DNA of 64,000 nt, taken from Dacryopinax spathularia. Taxonomy: Eukaryota > Basidiomycota > Dacrymycetes > Dacrymycetales > Dacrymycetaceae. The translations under genes and the position numbers were made by a program. Under the pieces are notes generated by a model. That model was not told the origin of the DNA. It did not search any database and saw only the letters and a program-made list of their open reading frames with translations. Positions 48,884 through 59,076 of this stretch are shown here, piece by piece. The DNA is taken from positions 434,001-498,000 of the forward strand of contig JBBPFI010000003.1 in assembly GCA_037974965.1 (NCBI GenBank), read 5' to 3'. Within the stretch, counting starts at the first letter, position 1; each line of letters opens with the position of its first letter.

Positions 48884-50142
48884 CATAAACTGAAAGAAAT
48901 ACGGCCCAAGGCGGTGCACAAAAGCCACGTGCTGAAACGCACGTGGCGCGGAAGCAAAAACGCCTGGCGCGGCATCCGGGCTAGGGACCAGGCAGAAAAA
49001 AGGGGTTAGGGTCCTGGGGGGAACCTTAATTATGAACTTATTAGGAAGGTTTTGGTGCAAATTGCAAAATAAATTAGAAAACGTAATATACAGTTAAATA
49101 AGCACACAAAATATTGTGCAAACTAAATACATTAGAATGAAATCATGCAATTGTGGTAGGTAAGAGGATACTAAGTGATTTGGGACAGGAATTTAGGATT
49201 GGAAATGGAGTGCCAGCAAGTGCAGAGGTCAAGCCCACTTGCTTGGGCTACCTTCTTAAGCTGGCCCTGGACATCGTCCTGCTGCTCAAAGCATGGGATC
49301 ATATTTTCCCCTGATTTGCTAAATAAACACAATGGGATCAAAAGACTTGGCATAGTGATTGGGTAACAGGGTAACGGAGGTAGGAGATGTGGAACACATG
49401 GGAGCCGGGAGCCGGGAGACAGGAGACGGGAGACGGGAGACGGGAGACGGGAGACGGGAGACGGGAGACGGGAGACGGGAGACGGGAGACGGGAGGGTGG
49501 GAATTGGTCAATGGGAGACGGGAGATGGGAGATGGGAGACAGGACACGGGACACAGGAAATGGGACATGGGACATGGGACACGGGACGCGGGCAATGGGA
49601 GATGGGAGATGGGCGGGTGAGAACTGGTCAATGGGAGACGGGCGAGGTTCCATCAGACTCAAAATCCCCTTATCATGGAGTGGAGCATTTTCTGATGCAA
49701 GAAGTTTGATTATCGGAGAGAGGAAGAGTCATGAAAGAGGAAGTTACTCAAGATGAACCACCATGAACAGCCAGTTATTTGTGCCACATACAATGCCGTA
49801 TCCAAGGGTAGGGGATTTTACGAGCAAAGCACGGCAGAGGTGTGCATGCATGAGCCTGAGAGACATGAGCTACCTAAAGAGTAATCTACCACTATTCTTG
49901 CTCAGTTAGCTGATTCACTTTGCATACTTGACAAATACCACCATGCGCCACCGGAGCGCAGCGGAGGTGTGCAAGCATGGACCTGAAAGAAATAATCTAC
50001 CTAAAAGGAAGATTTACAATTGGATGGTTAGCTAACTTACCTTGCATACTTAATGACTTAAGTGGAATTGCTAAAGAAAAATGGAAACGGAAAAAAATCA
50101 CATTTGAGGAACGATGAGCGAAGCGAGACGGGTTAACCTCGT
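48884..50142 (+). repeat. Tandem non-coding repeat unit 2
   Basis: Second unit, directly following unit 1 in the same orientation with the same internal order: CACGTGGCGCGGAAGC from 48940, GGGTTAGGG at 49003-49011, heptamer minisatellite 49400-49646, tail ending GGTTAACCTCGT at 50142. Positions 49491-49986 are identical, base for base as I read them, to 48222-48717 of unit 1, while both the head and the tail differ by many substitutions and small indels. Its minisatellite core has nine perfect GGGAGAC units (49428-49490) against seven in unit 1. The pattern suggests recent gene conversion or unequal crossing over limited to the middle of the units. Confidence 0.85.
49400..49646 (+). repeat. 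G-rich heptamer minisatellite, unit 2
   Basis: Same GGGANNN array as in unit 1 but about 55 bp shorter, missing the degenerate left part; its perfect core is two copies longer. Confidence 0.9.
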
Positions 50143-50311
50143 GATCCCGAAAAGTCATCGCTTCGAAAACGCGCCAAGAAATCGGAGGAACCGCCCCATT
50201 CGGAGGCGAAGAGCTTCCGTTCATTGAGGGGAAAAGCCGGAGCGCGCCTGAAACCTAATTGAGCACTATCAACACCTGAACCAGCAGGAGAACAAGGGCA
50301 TCAGACTTTCC

Positions 50312-50770
50312 TCATGCCTCGCTATGGGCTTTGTACACTATCTCCAGCTTGAGAAGCTGTAGACGATGCGGCGTATCCTCCCGCTTCTGGAAGGGCACCC
50401 GCGCGGGTCGGGTGGATCAGATAATCAGCCACTGGCGGCCATTGACTACGGCTTCAGGCAAATTCCGACTGCTTCCCGAACGTAGGGGCCACTTTCGTCG
50501 CGCCGACATTGGGGACTCCTCGTCTTCATCGTCCCTCTCCAGTACTCTTGATCCTTGTATTCGAGCGAGGAGGGACTGAACGATTGTCAGAGCGCTAGAA
50601 GGATCATCTTCTGCAAGCTGTGTTTGCAAATCCGGAGGAAGTAACGCTATCTGAGAAGAAAGACCGGTTTGGGACCGGGCCTTGATTGCCACTATCCATA
50701 GAAGGCGTACAATTCCGCCAGTGACGCCGGTCAGCACCCCATTTTGCACGTGTCGACCGACGCCGCCCAA
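50312..50770 (-). pseudogene. Protein-like reading frame without a visible start; possible N-terminally truncated gene
   Basis: On the minus strand a frame from about 50770 reads as convincing protein: LGGVGRHVQNGVLTGVTGG, then IVRLLWIVAIKARSQTGLSS, then ALLPPDLQTQLAEDDPSSAL. It can splice with a GTAGTC or GTCAAT donor near 50440 to AAGCGGGAGGATACG and end at 50312 (LLKLEIVYKAHSEA). A stop lies four codons upstream of the open part, no ATG or AG acceptor is available in the gap, and the JmjC start is only 14 bp away on the other strand, leaving no promoter room. I do not recognise the family. Either the 5' part was lost, or an unusual start or an antisense first exon exists. One hydrophobic segment (IVRLLWIVAI) may be a membrane helix. 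Confidence 0.35.
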
Positions 50771-50784
50771 AGCAAATCGTCAAG

Positions 50785-53700
50785 ATGACTCTTAGCTCCG
50801 GTGCTGCGTCTTCGTCTTACCAACGCTCGACCGCTTTTGAAGACAGTTGGAACTGGAGCGAGAAGGACAAGATGACGACTCCATCTGACCTTACACCGGC
50901 TCATTACCAACCCCGTCATCAAACATACGGCTACTCGACGCAGAATACGTACAGCGGTATGGAACGAAGTATGCCGACGCGCGACTACGACGGCGGAAGG
51001 AACTCATTTGAACGTGGAGATCTCAATCGAACTGGAGCTTACGGGGGCTTTGACCATACTCATGGTGATTCCCTCCCATCGGGGCCTCGTGGACGATATG
51101 CCAGCAAGGAGTTCAACAACAACCGATATGACGACAGACGAGCGCGGTCTCCCCCTCGCAGGCCTGGCTTTGATCGCTATCCTTCCGGTCCTTGGGCGGG
51201 TCGGCGGAATCTGAAGACTCATCGCCCTATCGCCACATCTCGCGATATGCCTCCAGCTCCGGACGAACCTCGTAACGAGAAAGCCTGCTTTAATTGTGGC
51301 GCTGATGGCTTCGACAAGCACGACGCTATCGAGTGCCCGCACCCAATCGACTATGAATATCAAGCCAAGTGGTTAGCGTACAACGCTGCCCACTGGGACC
51401 GGGTGCGAGATTATCGACTCAATTACTGGCATAACGAACCTCTCCCTGCGGACCACGGCATATATCCACCCAGACCCCGTCGCAGAGAGTTCCCCATCAA
51501 ACAGGAAGCAATGGACATCGACTCCATCAAAGCCGAGAACGATGCCGATGTGAAGTGGATCAATCCCGCTGACCTCGCTCCTACCACCTCTGGCACAAGC
51601 GACTGTGCTTCCTCGGAAGCCAGTTCCTGTACGCTGGTTTCGCCCATCAAGATCGATCGTTCCTCCCATATGCGTTCGCACGAACCGCCATCCGAGGTCT
51701 CTGAAGAGCATATATCGTCTGTTCCCGACCTGTCGGCGCATAATGGTGCGACCGATGACCCCTCGAGCGATACCGCGATGCGTGACACCTCCGACGCTGA
51801 TGTCGTTCTTTCAGTCTCCGCTCCAGCCGCACGTACCAGCCTTAGCTCGGATCACAAAGTAAAAGCTGAACCGAGCGCGACGGTTGCTGGTATTACGGCC
51901 ACTAACCATGCACCCTCGATCGAGCCCATGCTCATTGAGCCGTCGGACCAGCTCGAGATGAGCATCTCCATGGCGGACGATCTCGACAGGCTGGATGCGC
52001 TTGCCCGCGAGCACAAAAACGCCGTGCTTGCGCCATCCGACACTCCCCCTACCACTGTGAAAGCAGAGTCGGCCGAGCTGACGCCGAGTGGGCGCGGCGA
52101 GGCCATAGCCGCCTCGGTCATTGTGAAGAATGAGACCTCCGAGGCGGGTGATAGTCTTTCCACTTATTCCGCGGATCTACCTGCTATATGCGTCTTGCCG
52201 CCTACACCGCTTCCTACCCTCCAGCCGCTCCCAGATGCAACACCCCTTCCGGCAACCCAACCTTCTGCTACTCTTTCAGTCCCACCTCGCTCTCCAACTC
52301 GAAGGAATCCCTCTCATGCGACCTCGCCGAGACCGGATCAAGCAAATCTTCCGGTGTCTGCTGCTCCATCCGCACCGTCCAAAGCGAAACAGGTTCGACC
52401 CCTTCCGATGACCAACTGGGAGCTGAAGCCGAGTACGCATCCTACGAAGCGCGGATTCACGATGAACGATACGCCCACTCTCGTACGTTTCTGACTCTGA
52501 AGTGCAGCAGCGGATACTGACATTGCCTGACCTCCGCAGCGATCCATCAAACGCTGCGTGGACGCGCTGAACCGGCTCGCCCGTCCTGCGAAAGAAGATC
52601 CGCGCTTCCAAGAGCATTGGATCACGGGCGACATGGACAAGATCGCTATGAGACTAAGGGACGGGTTCGTCATCAAGCTACACGGCGGGGACAGCTGGGA
52701 AGCACGAGGTTTCAATCTCGAAACGCTGACGAAAGAAGGTGTCCTGCGTAATGCGGCGTGCAAGGATAAAAAGTTTGAGTTTATCAGTAAGGCTTACTTC
52801 TCCTTATTCCCGTGGAGTTGCTTGACGAACCGTATGTTAGATATGGCGAAACTGGCAGCGAGATTCGGCATGAAGGACGACGCAGATGATAATGGAATCC
52901 ATGACACGCACGATTTTGCGCAGTTCTTCGCTGAAGCGGAGAACGTCAATATCCGGAAGAACCTGCTTGATTGCTATTATGAGGCGTACAATTGGCCTCC
53001 ACAATTAAGGTCCGTTCCGGTCAATCCTCCAAGGAGGGAATGCTGACGAAACCATGCCAATTCCTAAAGGCCTCTCCAGTCGCGCACACTCAGGTCCTAC
53101 ATCGGCGAATACCCGGACAAGAGTATGGGTATGGAACTCTCAGAGCTGAGCGAAGAGACCTGGTTCATCGCTTCCCACGCCCTGAGCTGGACCGGGGGGC
53201 ACCACGATGCCGGCGGGCGGTACACGTACATCCACGTCCTTCTCGGCGAGAAACGGTGGTACTACGTCCGCTTGAAGCCTGAAACGTTGGAGAGGATGAA
53301 GACTGAGCCTGAGGAGGTCGCGCTGGATTTGATTAGTTATGATACTGAGCGGATGTCGAGGGCGGCGGATTTCTATTATGTGCCTCTGGAGCCGGGGAAC
53401 AGCCTGTAAGTTCCTCGCTGCATCTGATACGAAGTGGGAGGAGGCTGATGAGACGCGATAGGTTACAACCATCATGGACAAAACACTACGTCTGGACAAC
53501 CGAAGACAGCTTCATGGCCGGAAAGCTGTTCGACCTCCCCTCGTTCGAGCGCATGGAAATGTGCATGCGCGAAGAACACGTCTGCGGCGAGACGTCGACC
53601 AACGCAAACCGACACGGGTGGTATAGCGCGCTTCTGAACTTTGCCGTCACGCTTCCGACCGTCAAGCCGGACAGGAATATGTTGCCCGACGACGACCTGC

Positions 53701-54026
53701 GGGCCCTGCACCGGATGCTGCTCAACCCACGCGCGTACGTGGCGCAAGACGAGCAGTGGGGCCAGAAAATGGACCTGAACCTCTCCCTCGTAGTCGAGGA
53801 AGCGCTCCGTTGCCGCAAGACTGTCCCAGCAAAAGCCACAGAGATGCGCGCGCTCAGTCTGCGCAAGTTCAGGAGGTTCAGCTCCGAGCCGGGATTGCAC
53901 GAGCTGCATGATCTGCGCGTGAAGTTGCTGCTTAAGGCTATACCGGCTTTGGAAGATCTGTTTAGGGAGAGGGAGCTGGAGGTGCCGGTGGTGCAGATGG
54001 TACCGTATGGCTCGGCGGCACCTTGA
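50785..54026 (+). CDS. JmjC-domain protein with CCHC-like zinc knuckle (putative histone demethylase-like)
   Basis: Nuclear protein of 1014 aa. Exons are 50785-52482, 52540-53009, 53094-53405 and 53462-54026. The N-terminal 165 residues are Arg/Gly/Tyr-rich and disordered; a zinc-knuckle-like CFNCGADGFDKHDAIEC (C-x2-C-x7-H-x4-C) sits at residues 168-184, a spacing longer than the canonical C-x2-C-x4-H-x4-C. A long disordered Ser/Thr/Pro/Glu region follows. The C-terminal domain has TGGHHDAGGRYTYIHVLLGEK near residue 755 and KHYVWTTEDSFMAGKLF near 835; these match the JmjC iron-site strands (H-x-D and distal His) of fungal JmjC proteins. JmjC proteins demethylate histone lysines using 2-oxoglutarate and Fe(II). 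Whether this member is active is unproven. Confidence 0.7.
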
Positions 54027-54636
54027 GGGAGCAGAGGTGAACTGCCGTATCTGCGTTTGCATTCTTGATATCCTAAAGCAATCTGTACATACCCTCTGTT
54101 AATACATGTTCTTCACCACTTCACGCACAGCGAACAGGCCCAGAAAGCGCAAAGACACCGCGCAGAGCGCCCTGCACGTGTCTATGCGGAATCAAAAGAA
54201 ATAAACACGTGACCTTAACGCGCGTCTCCCGCCCCTCGGAGACCCCGGCGACTCCCCGGTGAGAAGCACAGAAGGCACAGAACCCTTTGTTGAGCAAACC
54301 AACAACGGCGGCGACCGGTGCTCCATCAAAAGCGGGCCACTCACCCTCGCGCTTCTCTCTCTCTTCACACCACGCACACTCTCGCCACTTCCGTGTTCAG
54401 CGTCAACTTCTTCCTTACTCTACTTGGATAGTTGAGCAAGTGTCAGGAGAGAAGAGAGCGCATATAGCTTGCGAGGGTGAACGACGGGCGTTTGGCCTTT
54501 GGAAAGAGACAGTCACAGCGCTTCAACATCCAACAACATCCAACATCAACCAACATCGCCGCTCAACATCCCACATCTTCACCCACACCAACAACACCAC
54601 ACCCCACATCCAACACCAACACCACCATCACACACG
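54027..54636. promoter_or_regulatory. Intergenic and 5' leader with CAACATC-type repeats
   Basis: 610 bp between same-strand genes. Positions about 54520-54630 are a low-complexity CAACATC/CCAACA tract just before the next start, probably 5' leader. One copy of the GCGCATATA nonamer is at 54458-54466. Confidence 0.45.
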
Positions 54637-56260
54637 ATGCCAGCTCTCGGCTACTCCCCCGTCCCACCGCGCAGCTCCCCCTCCCGCACCCCTCCCCGCC
54701 CACGCGTCCGCCTGCCCCGCAACACCAAATTCACGTTCGACCTCCCCCCACCCACAGTCCTAGTCCCCCAATTCCCCACATTCAAAGCCACTTTCAAACA
54801 CTGGACGGCCCTTCTCGAGCGTCGTGACCTCGACGCCTCAGAGCGAACGGACGAGATGACGGACTATGATTACTGGCCCGAGTTTGAGGGCAGGTCGGGG
54901 ACGCTGGAATACAGTTTTGACGAGGAACATAAGATGCGGTGGAACGCCAGGACGATGAGGGAAGGCGCGTTTGAGCGGTATAGGCGGGTGACGGGGAAGT
55001 TTACGCCGCAGAGGAGGATCGAGCAGTGGGTTCAGAAACAGGCGAGTGTGGGGGATTATGAGGACACTGTTAGCCCGGTGAAAGGTATGCTTTGCCCTCC
55101 CTTCGCTCTGTGTTTGTTTGTTGAGGAGATGGTTGATCATGGGTCGTAGCGCGCATTCGCGTTTCACCGGAAGTACGCAAGTCGATGGAAGATGCTGCTC
55201 GACAAGTAGCGGCCAAACGGGCTCAAGCAGCTTATGCTGCCAATCTGGCAAAGGCGAAACAGGATGCCAAGCTGGGCGAGAATGCCCGTCCGAAGAGGAA
55301 GAGCTCGCCCAGAAGCAAACCTCTAAAAGTGGTGGATTTCGCAGGACCGAGAACGAGGAGTAGCGGGAGCAAGCCTGCCGCACCTGCTCCTGCTATTCTG
55401 GCACAACATGTCTTAGCCCCGAAGCAGAAAGTCGCTGTTCGACAACCGCTCACCCCTGCGCGCCCAACCGCTGGGAAAAGGAAGCTCGCTGAAGTTCCCG
55501 CTGCTGAAGAAGGACGTCTTTTCAAGAAAGCTCGGCCTGCGCCTCAGCCTAAGAAACCACAGCCCACCGCAGAGGAACGTCAAGCACGGAGAACGAGGCT
55601 GCACGCTACTCTCCTCGCAGGGTTCGAAGCTGGCGGCGAAGAACCCTTGCGCCCAAGAGCACCAAACGCCGCTAAAGCGGAGTCGAGCGCGCAGACGATC
55701 GTTGCGGTCGCTGAGCCGGCGGTCATGAAGCCAGAAGCGGCGCATCCAGCCCGGGCTGAAACCAAGCGCCGTGTCCTACGGGGAGCCGCGTTCCATGCTG
55801 CGCTTGAACGCGCGCTTGAGGAAGATCCGTATGGCGAGACTGGGAAGCTTATGATCGCCCAGGCTCAGAGAAATAATGCGAAGACTGAAGAGGAGGTATG
55901 TAGACCTTCCACGCTTTTCCCAACCGCAAGAGACTGATAGCGTGCTAGCGTGCTGCTGCAGACAAGGCGGTTCGTGCCGCAGAGGCTGCCTTCCTTCCCA
56001 TGCCCGCACAACCCAAGCAGTCCGGACCGGTACGTCCCCTTCCCTTCTCCTTCTTTCCTTACCTTCCCGCTGACCCCCTGCGCCAGGCAACCCGTCTCCG
56101 CACCCGCGCCGCCGCAGCCGCCGAAGCACGCAAGCTCAACCAGCCCGCGCAGACGTCCGAAGACCTCAGGTGTCCAGGCTGCAAGCACTTGTTCGCCAAG
56201 CCTCAGACGCTCAAGCGGCATCGGGAGAACGAGCGTGCCAAGGCTGGATGCCGGATCTGA
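54637..56260 (+). CDS. Basic nuclear protein with C-terminal zinc-finger-like motif, function unknown
   Basis: Exons 54637-55084, 55150-55895, 55949-56029 and 56087-56260 give 482 aa. The N-terminal 150 residues are ordered with YDYWPEFEGRSGTLEYSFDE and RRVTGKFTPQRRIEQWVQKQ. The centre is Lys/Arg/Ala/Pro-rich with several nuclear-localisation-like clusters (RPKRKSSPRSK; GKRKLAEV), and includes EERQARRTRLHATLLAGFE and a region of alanine-rich helices. The extreme C-terminus holds CPGCKHLFAKPQTLKRHREN, a C-x2-C-x12-H half of a C2H2 finger followed by a Cys nine residues on, so it may be a CCHC or degenerate finger. An in-frame ATG at 54499 would add 46 low-complexity residues. Likely a chromatin or DNA-binding protein, but no family was recognised. 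Confidence 0.7.
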
Positions 56261-56836
56261 TCTAGCTGGCTGTTTGCTCGCTATTGGGGACGTACTGTTT
56301 TTGGACGTGGAGGGCTTTTGCTGTTGTGGTTCTCGGACCTGGAGGAGGGAGCAGGAAAGCGGGGAACCGACAGCGTATCATCATCATCATCACTACTCGA
56401 CATCATACGAACGACAACGACACACAATACTCCGATTTGTACATCAACAGAATCGTCGCATTCCACCTTGCTCAATCGGAATGTCTGACTGGTTCCTTCT
56501 AGTTACTTCTTGTTTTCGTTTCAGATTGGTTTGTTGCTCCTTCGAATTGTATACCTACAACATCACCCGAGGTCACTTCTCTCGCCGCACAGTACCTCCC
56601 GCAAATATCTAGCATTTTCTTTTCGCACAAATTGTCATTGTTGATTCTTTCGAGCATGTATAATTCGTAATTCTTGCTTTTGTTCTGAGTTCTGCAGTGG
56701 TGGGCAAAATGTATATCCCAATCAATCACAATCCGTCGATCGGCTCTGGAGGGTGGTCGTGGTAGCGGATAGGGCAGAGAGAGAGACGCGTCGCGTTCGC
56801 GTCTCTCGTCCTTGCGCGTTGCAGTCGCTGCCGACC
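56261..56836. promoter_or_regulatory. Intergenic: promoter of EXPERA gene 1
   Basis: 576 bp with a TCATCATCATCATC run near 56378 and an AT-rich stretch at 56590-56680. No gene recognised. Confidence 0.4.
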
Positions 56837-57591
56837 ATGGCTAGAATACCCCTCACGCAGCGTCCGCTAGATCTTCTCTACTTCATATTCTTCCTAGTAG
56901 GTCTTTCACATGAAGCCGAGCAAGCCAGATAGCTAATCGTCTGCCCAGGTCCATATACCCGCAACGATATGCATGGACCTCCAGCCTTTCTACCCCTCCC
57001 AGCTCGTCCCCCAACGCCTAGAGGACTTCCTAGCTTGGTACATAGAGACGACAAACGACCCCGTCGTCGCCGGTGCAGCGGGGTACATAGGCGGTCCGGG
57101 GGATTATGCGTGGATCAAGAGTTTCTTCTTATTGGAGGGGTGCGTCCTCGTTCTCTATGTATGCGAGAGATTATAGGGAATGCTGATTGGGGTGGGGAAG
57201 GATGTTTCAGCTGCCGATGTTTTTTGTTGGGATGTACGGGCTATACAAAGGTGCGCATGGAACTCGTAGCCATGGATGGAGAGTGTACTGATATGCGACA
57301 GCAGCATCGCCCCGCATAAACGTCCTCATCCTGATCTACGCCGCCTCAACGGCCACGACAACCCTCGCGTGCCTCGCCACCGTCCTCGAGCTCCCCCGCA
57401 CGAGCGAGCAGACGATCAAGGCGGGCGTTAATTCCCTCGAGGATGGGCAGAGGTATATGTTGTTAGCGAGTTATGTCCCGTTCTTGCTTGTGCCGGGGTT
57501 GATGGTGCTTGATATGGGGGGGAGGACGATGAGGCTTGTGGAGGCTGGGATGAGGGTGGGGAAGAAGCATGAGGAGAAGAAGAGTCTCTGA
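56837..57591 (+). CDS. EXPERA-domain membrane protein (TMEM97/sigma-2 receptor-like), copy 1
   Basis: Four-helix ER membrane protein of 196 aa. Exons are 56837-56896, 56949-57139, 57201-57250 and 57302-57591. The EXPERA fold is clear: RPLDLLYFIFFLVHIPATI (TM1), a loop, WIKSFFLLEGMFQLPMFFVG (TM2, with the family FQLPxFF), INVLILIYAASTATTTL (TM3) and LLASYVPFLLVPGLMVLDMG (TM4). EXPERA proteins bind sterols; TMEM97 regulates NPC1 and LDL-cholesterol uptake, and EBP isomerises sterols, but the size and motifs favour TMEM97. The intron 2 acceptor is set by the family motif (EGMFQLP); another AG 10 bp downstream would break the frame. It is duplicated immediately downstream with the same exon sizes. 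Confidence 0.83.
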
Positions 57592-58004
57592 ATTGCTCTC
57601 TGAATGGGACAGACTGTTTGCATCTCAGAGAACGAATAATCTTCGTTGCCTTAGATCTTTCCCTGGAGGATAGCCATCTTTCACAACCAAGCTCAGGTGC
57701 TCTCATACCCTCTGCGGGTTGTCTACACCCTGCGTGGTTGATGAGGAATTTCGGCATCTCCACCGCCGAGTTTAGGGGACGCCAAGCCAACGACTACTAC
57801 TAGTAGTAGTCTTGAGCCTATTTCTGGATCATTGCCTCATCAACCTCTCGACCCTGACTGTGTGAAGTCGTAGATTGATGCGGGGGCCGTGTTATACAGG
57901 CTTAAATCCGTTCTGATGGCCCTGTAGCGCGGGGTATAAGAGATGACTTGATGTCCACGACGAGTTTGCAACTTCTGAAGTTCCTACGCCCACCTCTCAG
58001 TAGG
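57592..58004. promoter_or_regulatory. Intergenic between the EXPERA pair
   Basis: 413 bp, presumed terminator of copy 1 and promoter of copy 2. A CTACTACTAGTAGTAGT near-palindrome lies at about 57794-57810. No gene. Confidence 0.4.
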
Positions 58005-58741
58005 ATGCCCCGAACTCCTCTCTACCAGCGCCCGCTAGACCTTTTGTACTTCGTGTACTTCACCGTGGGTATCCTTCATACGAGTCATAGCGCCCTCCTG
58101 GTTGATGACGAACGACAGTTCCACATCCCCGTGACCTTATCGATGGTCGCCCAGCTGCTCCTGCCCAAGGAATCGCTCCCCATCAAGTTCAGGGAGTTCC
58201 AGGACTGGTATCTCGCCGAATCGGGCGATCCGATCCTCCTTGGCGGGTTCGGGCGGATTGGCCAACCGGGGATGTTCGCCTGGTGTACGATCTCGCTGTA
58301 TAATGAGACGTACGTGTAGCTTCGGGCGCCGGAATGTTCTCGCTGAGGTGGGACTTTAGCTTTACACAGCTGCCAATATTCTTTGTAGCACTTTATGGAT
58401 TGTGGAAGGGTGGGTAAGAGAGTTCGGAGAAGGCATAATGCTGATCTGGTTGAGCAGGCTCGACACGAATCAACGTCCTCATTGCACTCTACGCTGCGTC
58501 TACAGTTACCAGCATCCTCCCCTGCCTCGCTACGATCTACTCCCTTCCAACGACTTCGGAACTCACACAGAAGGCCGGTCTTATCTCCTTGACTGCAAAA
58601 CAGCGCGCGATGCTCTACCAAAGCTATCTGCCAATGTTCGCGGTCGCTACCGTGATGATGCTGGACATGGGCTGGCGCACGTATAAGGCGGTTGACAATG
58701 GTCTGAAAGCTATGAAGCAACTGGAGGCAAAAAGCAACTAG
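58005..58741 (+). CDS. EXPERA-domain membrane protein (TMEM97/sigma-2 receptor-like), copy 2
   Basis: Tandem paralogue of the previous gene, 194 aa. Exons 58005-58064, 58119-58309, 58360-58409 and 58458-58741; the first three are 60, 191 and 50 nt, exactly as in copy 1. TM1 reads RPLDLLYFVYFTFHIPVTLS; TM2 ends NETFTQLPIFFVALYGLW; then INVLIALYAASTVTSILPCL and YLPMFAVATVMMLDMGWRTY. The polar NET of TM2 replaces LEG in copy 1, so ligand preference may differ. The first intron (58065-58118) is a stop-free 54-mer whose retention would insert 18 residues after TM1. An upstream in-frame ATG at 57948 exists, but the MPRTPLYQRPLD start matches copy 1 MARIPLTQRPLD. Confidence 0.85.
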
Positions 58742-59076
58742 AAGGAGCGAGAGGACACACACGGATCTGGTGGGTTAGCAGATACTGCACGTGGGCGCTG
58801 GATAGCTAGACCGTCTGATGAATTAGTAGCAAAACGGTTGATATTGGTATTTGCAGGCAGGTAGCTGTTGGTGAAGCGCTCTGCAGAGAAAAGCCAAACA
58901 GCTCACCTCCCACAGTATGTCCGAGCGCTCCATACGACACCCACGAAGCTAGCTGTGTCATTGTCAGAACAATAACTACTATACGAAACCTAGACATCAA
59001 CAACACAGGAGAAAGGACGGCTACTGGGACCTGAATTTTAGGCGATCGGAGCTGGGTCGAGAAGGCGAGCTAAGCT
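58742..59076. other. Intergenic, convergent 3' flanks
   Basis: 335 bp between convergent genes, no feature recognised beyond presumed polyadenylation signals. Confidence 0.4.

Noticed and set aside
48007-49709. Open frames on both strands through the heptamer arrays (MGDGRRETGDG-type proteins)
   Set aside because: A 7-nt repeat lacking stops stays open in all frames; the products are pure repeat translation.
47549-50142. Helitron, MITE or other known transposon
   Set aside because: No terminal inverted repeats, no CTRR-type end with hairpin, no target duplication and no transposase or polymerase fragments could be seen; left as unclassified tandem repeat.
57140-57210. Intron 2 of EXPERA copy 1 ending at the TTTCAG acceptor
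   Set aside because: It gives the wrong phase with the best donor; the acceptor 10 bp upstream restores MFQLPMFF and equals the exon sizes of copy 2.
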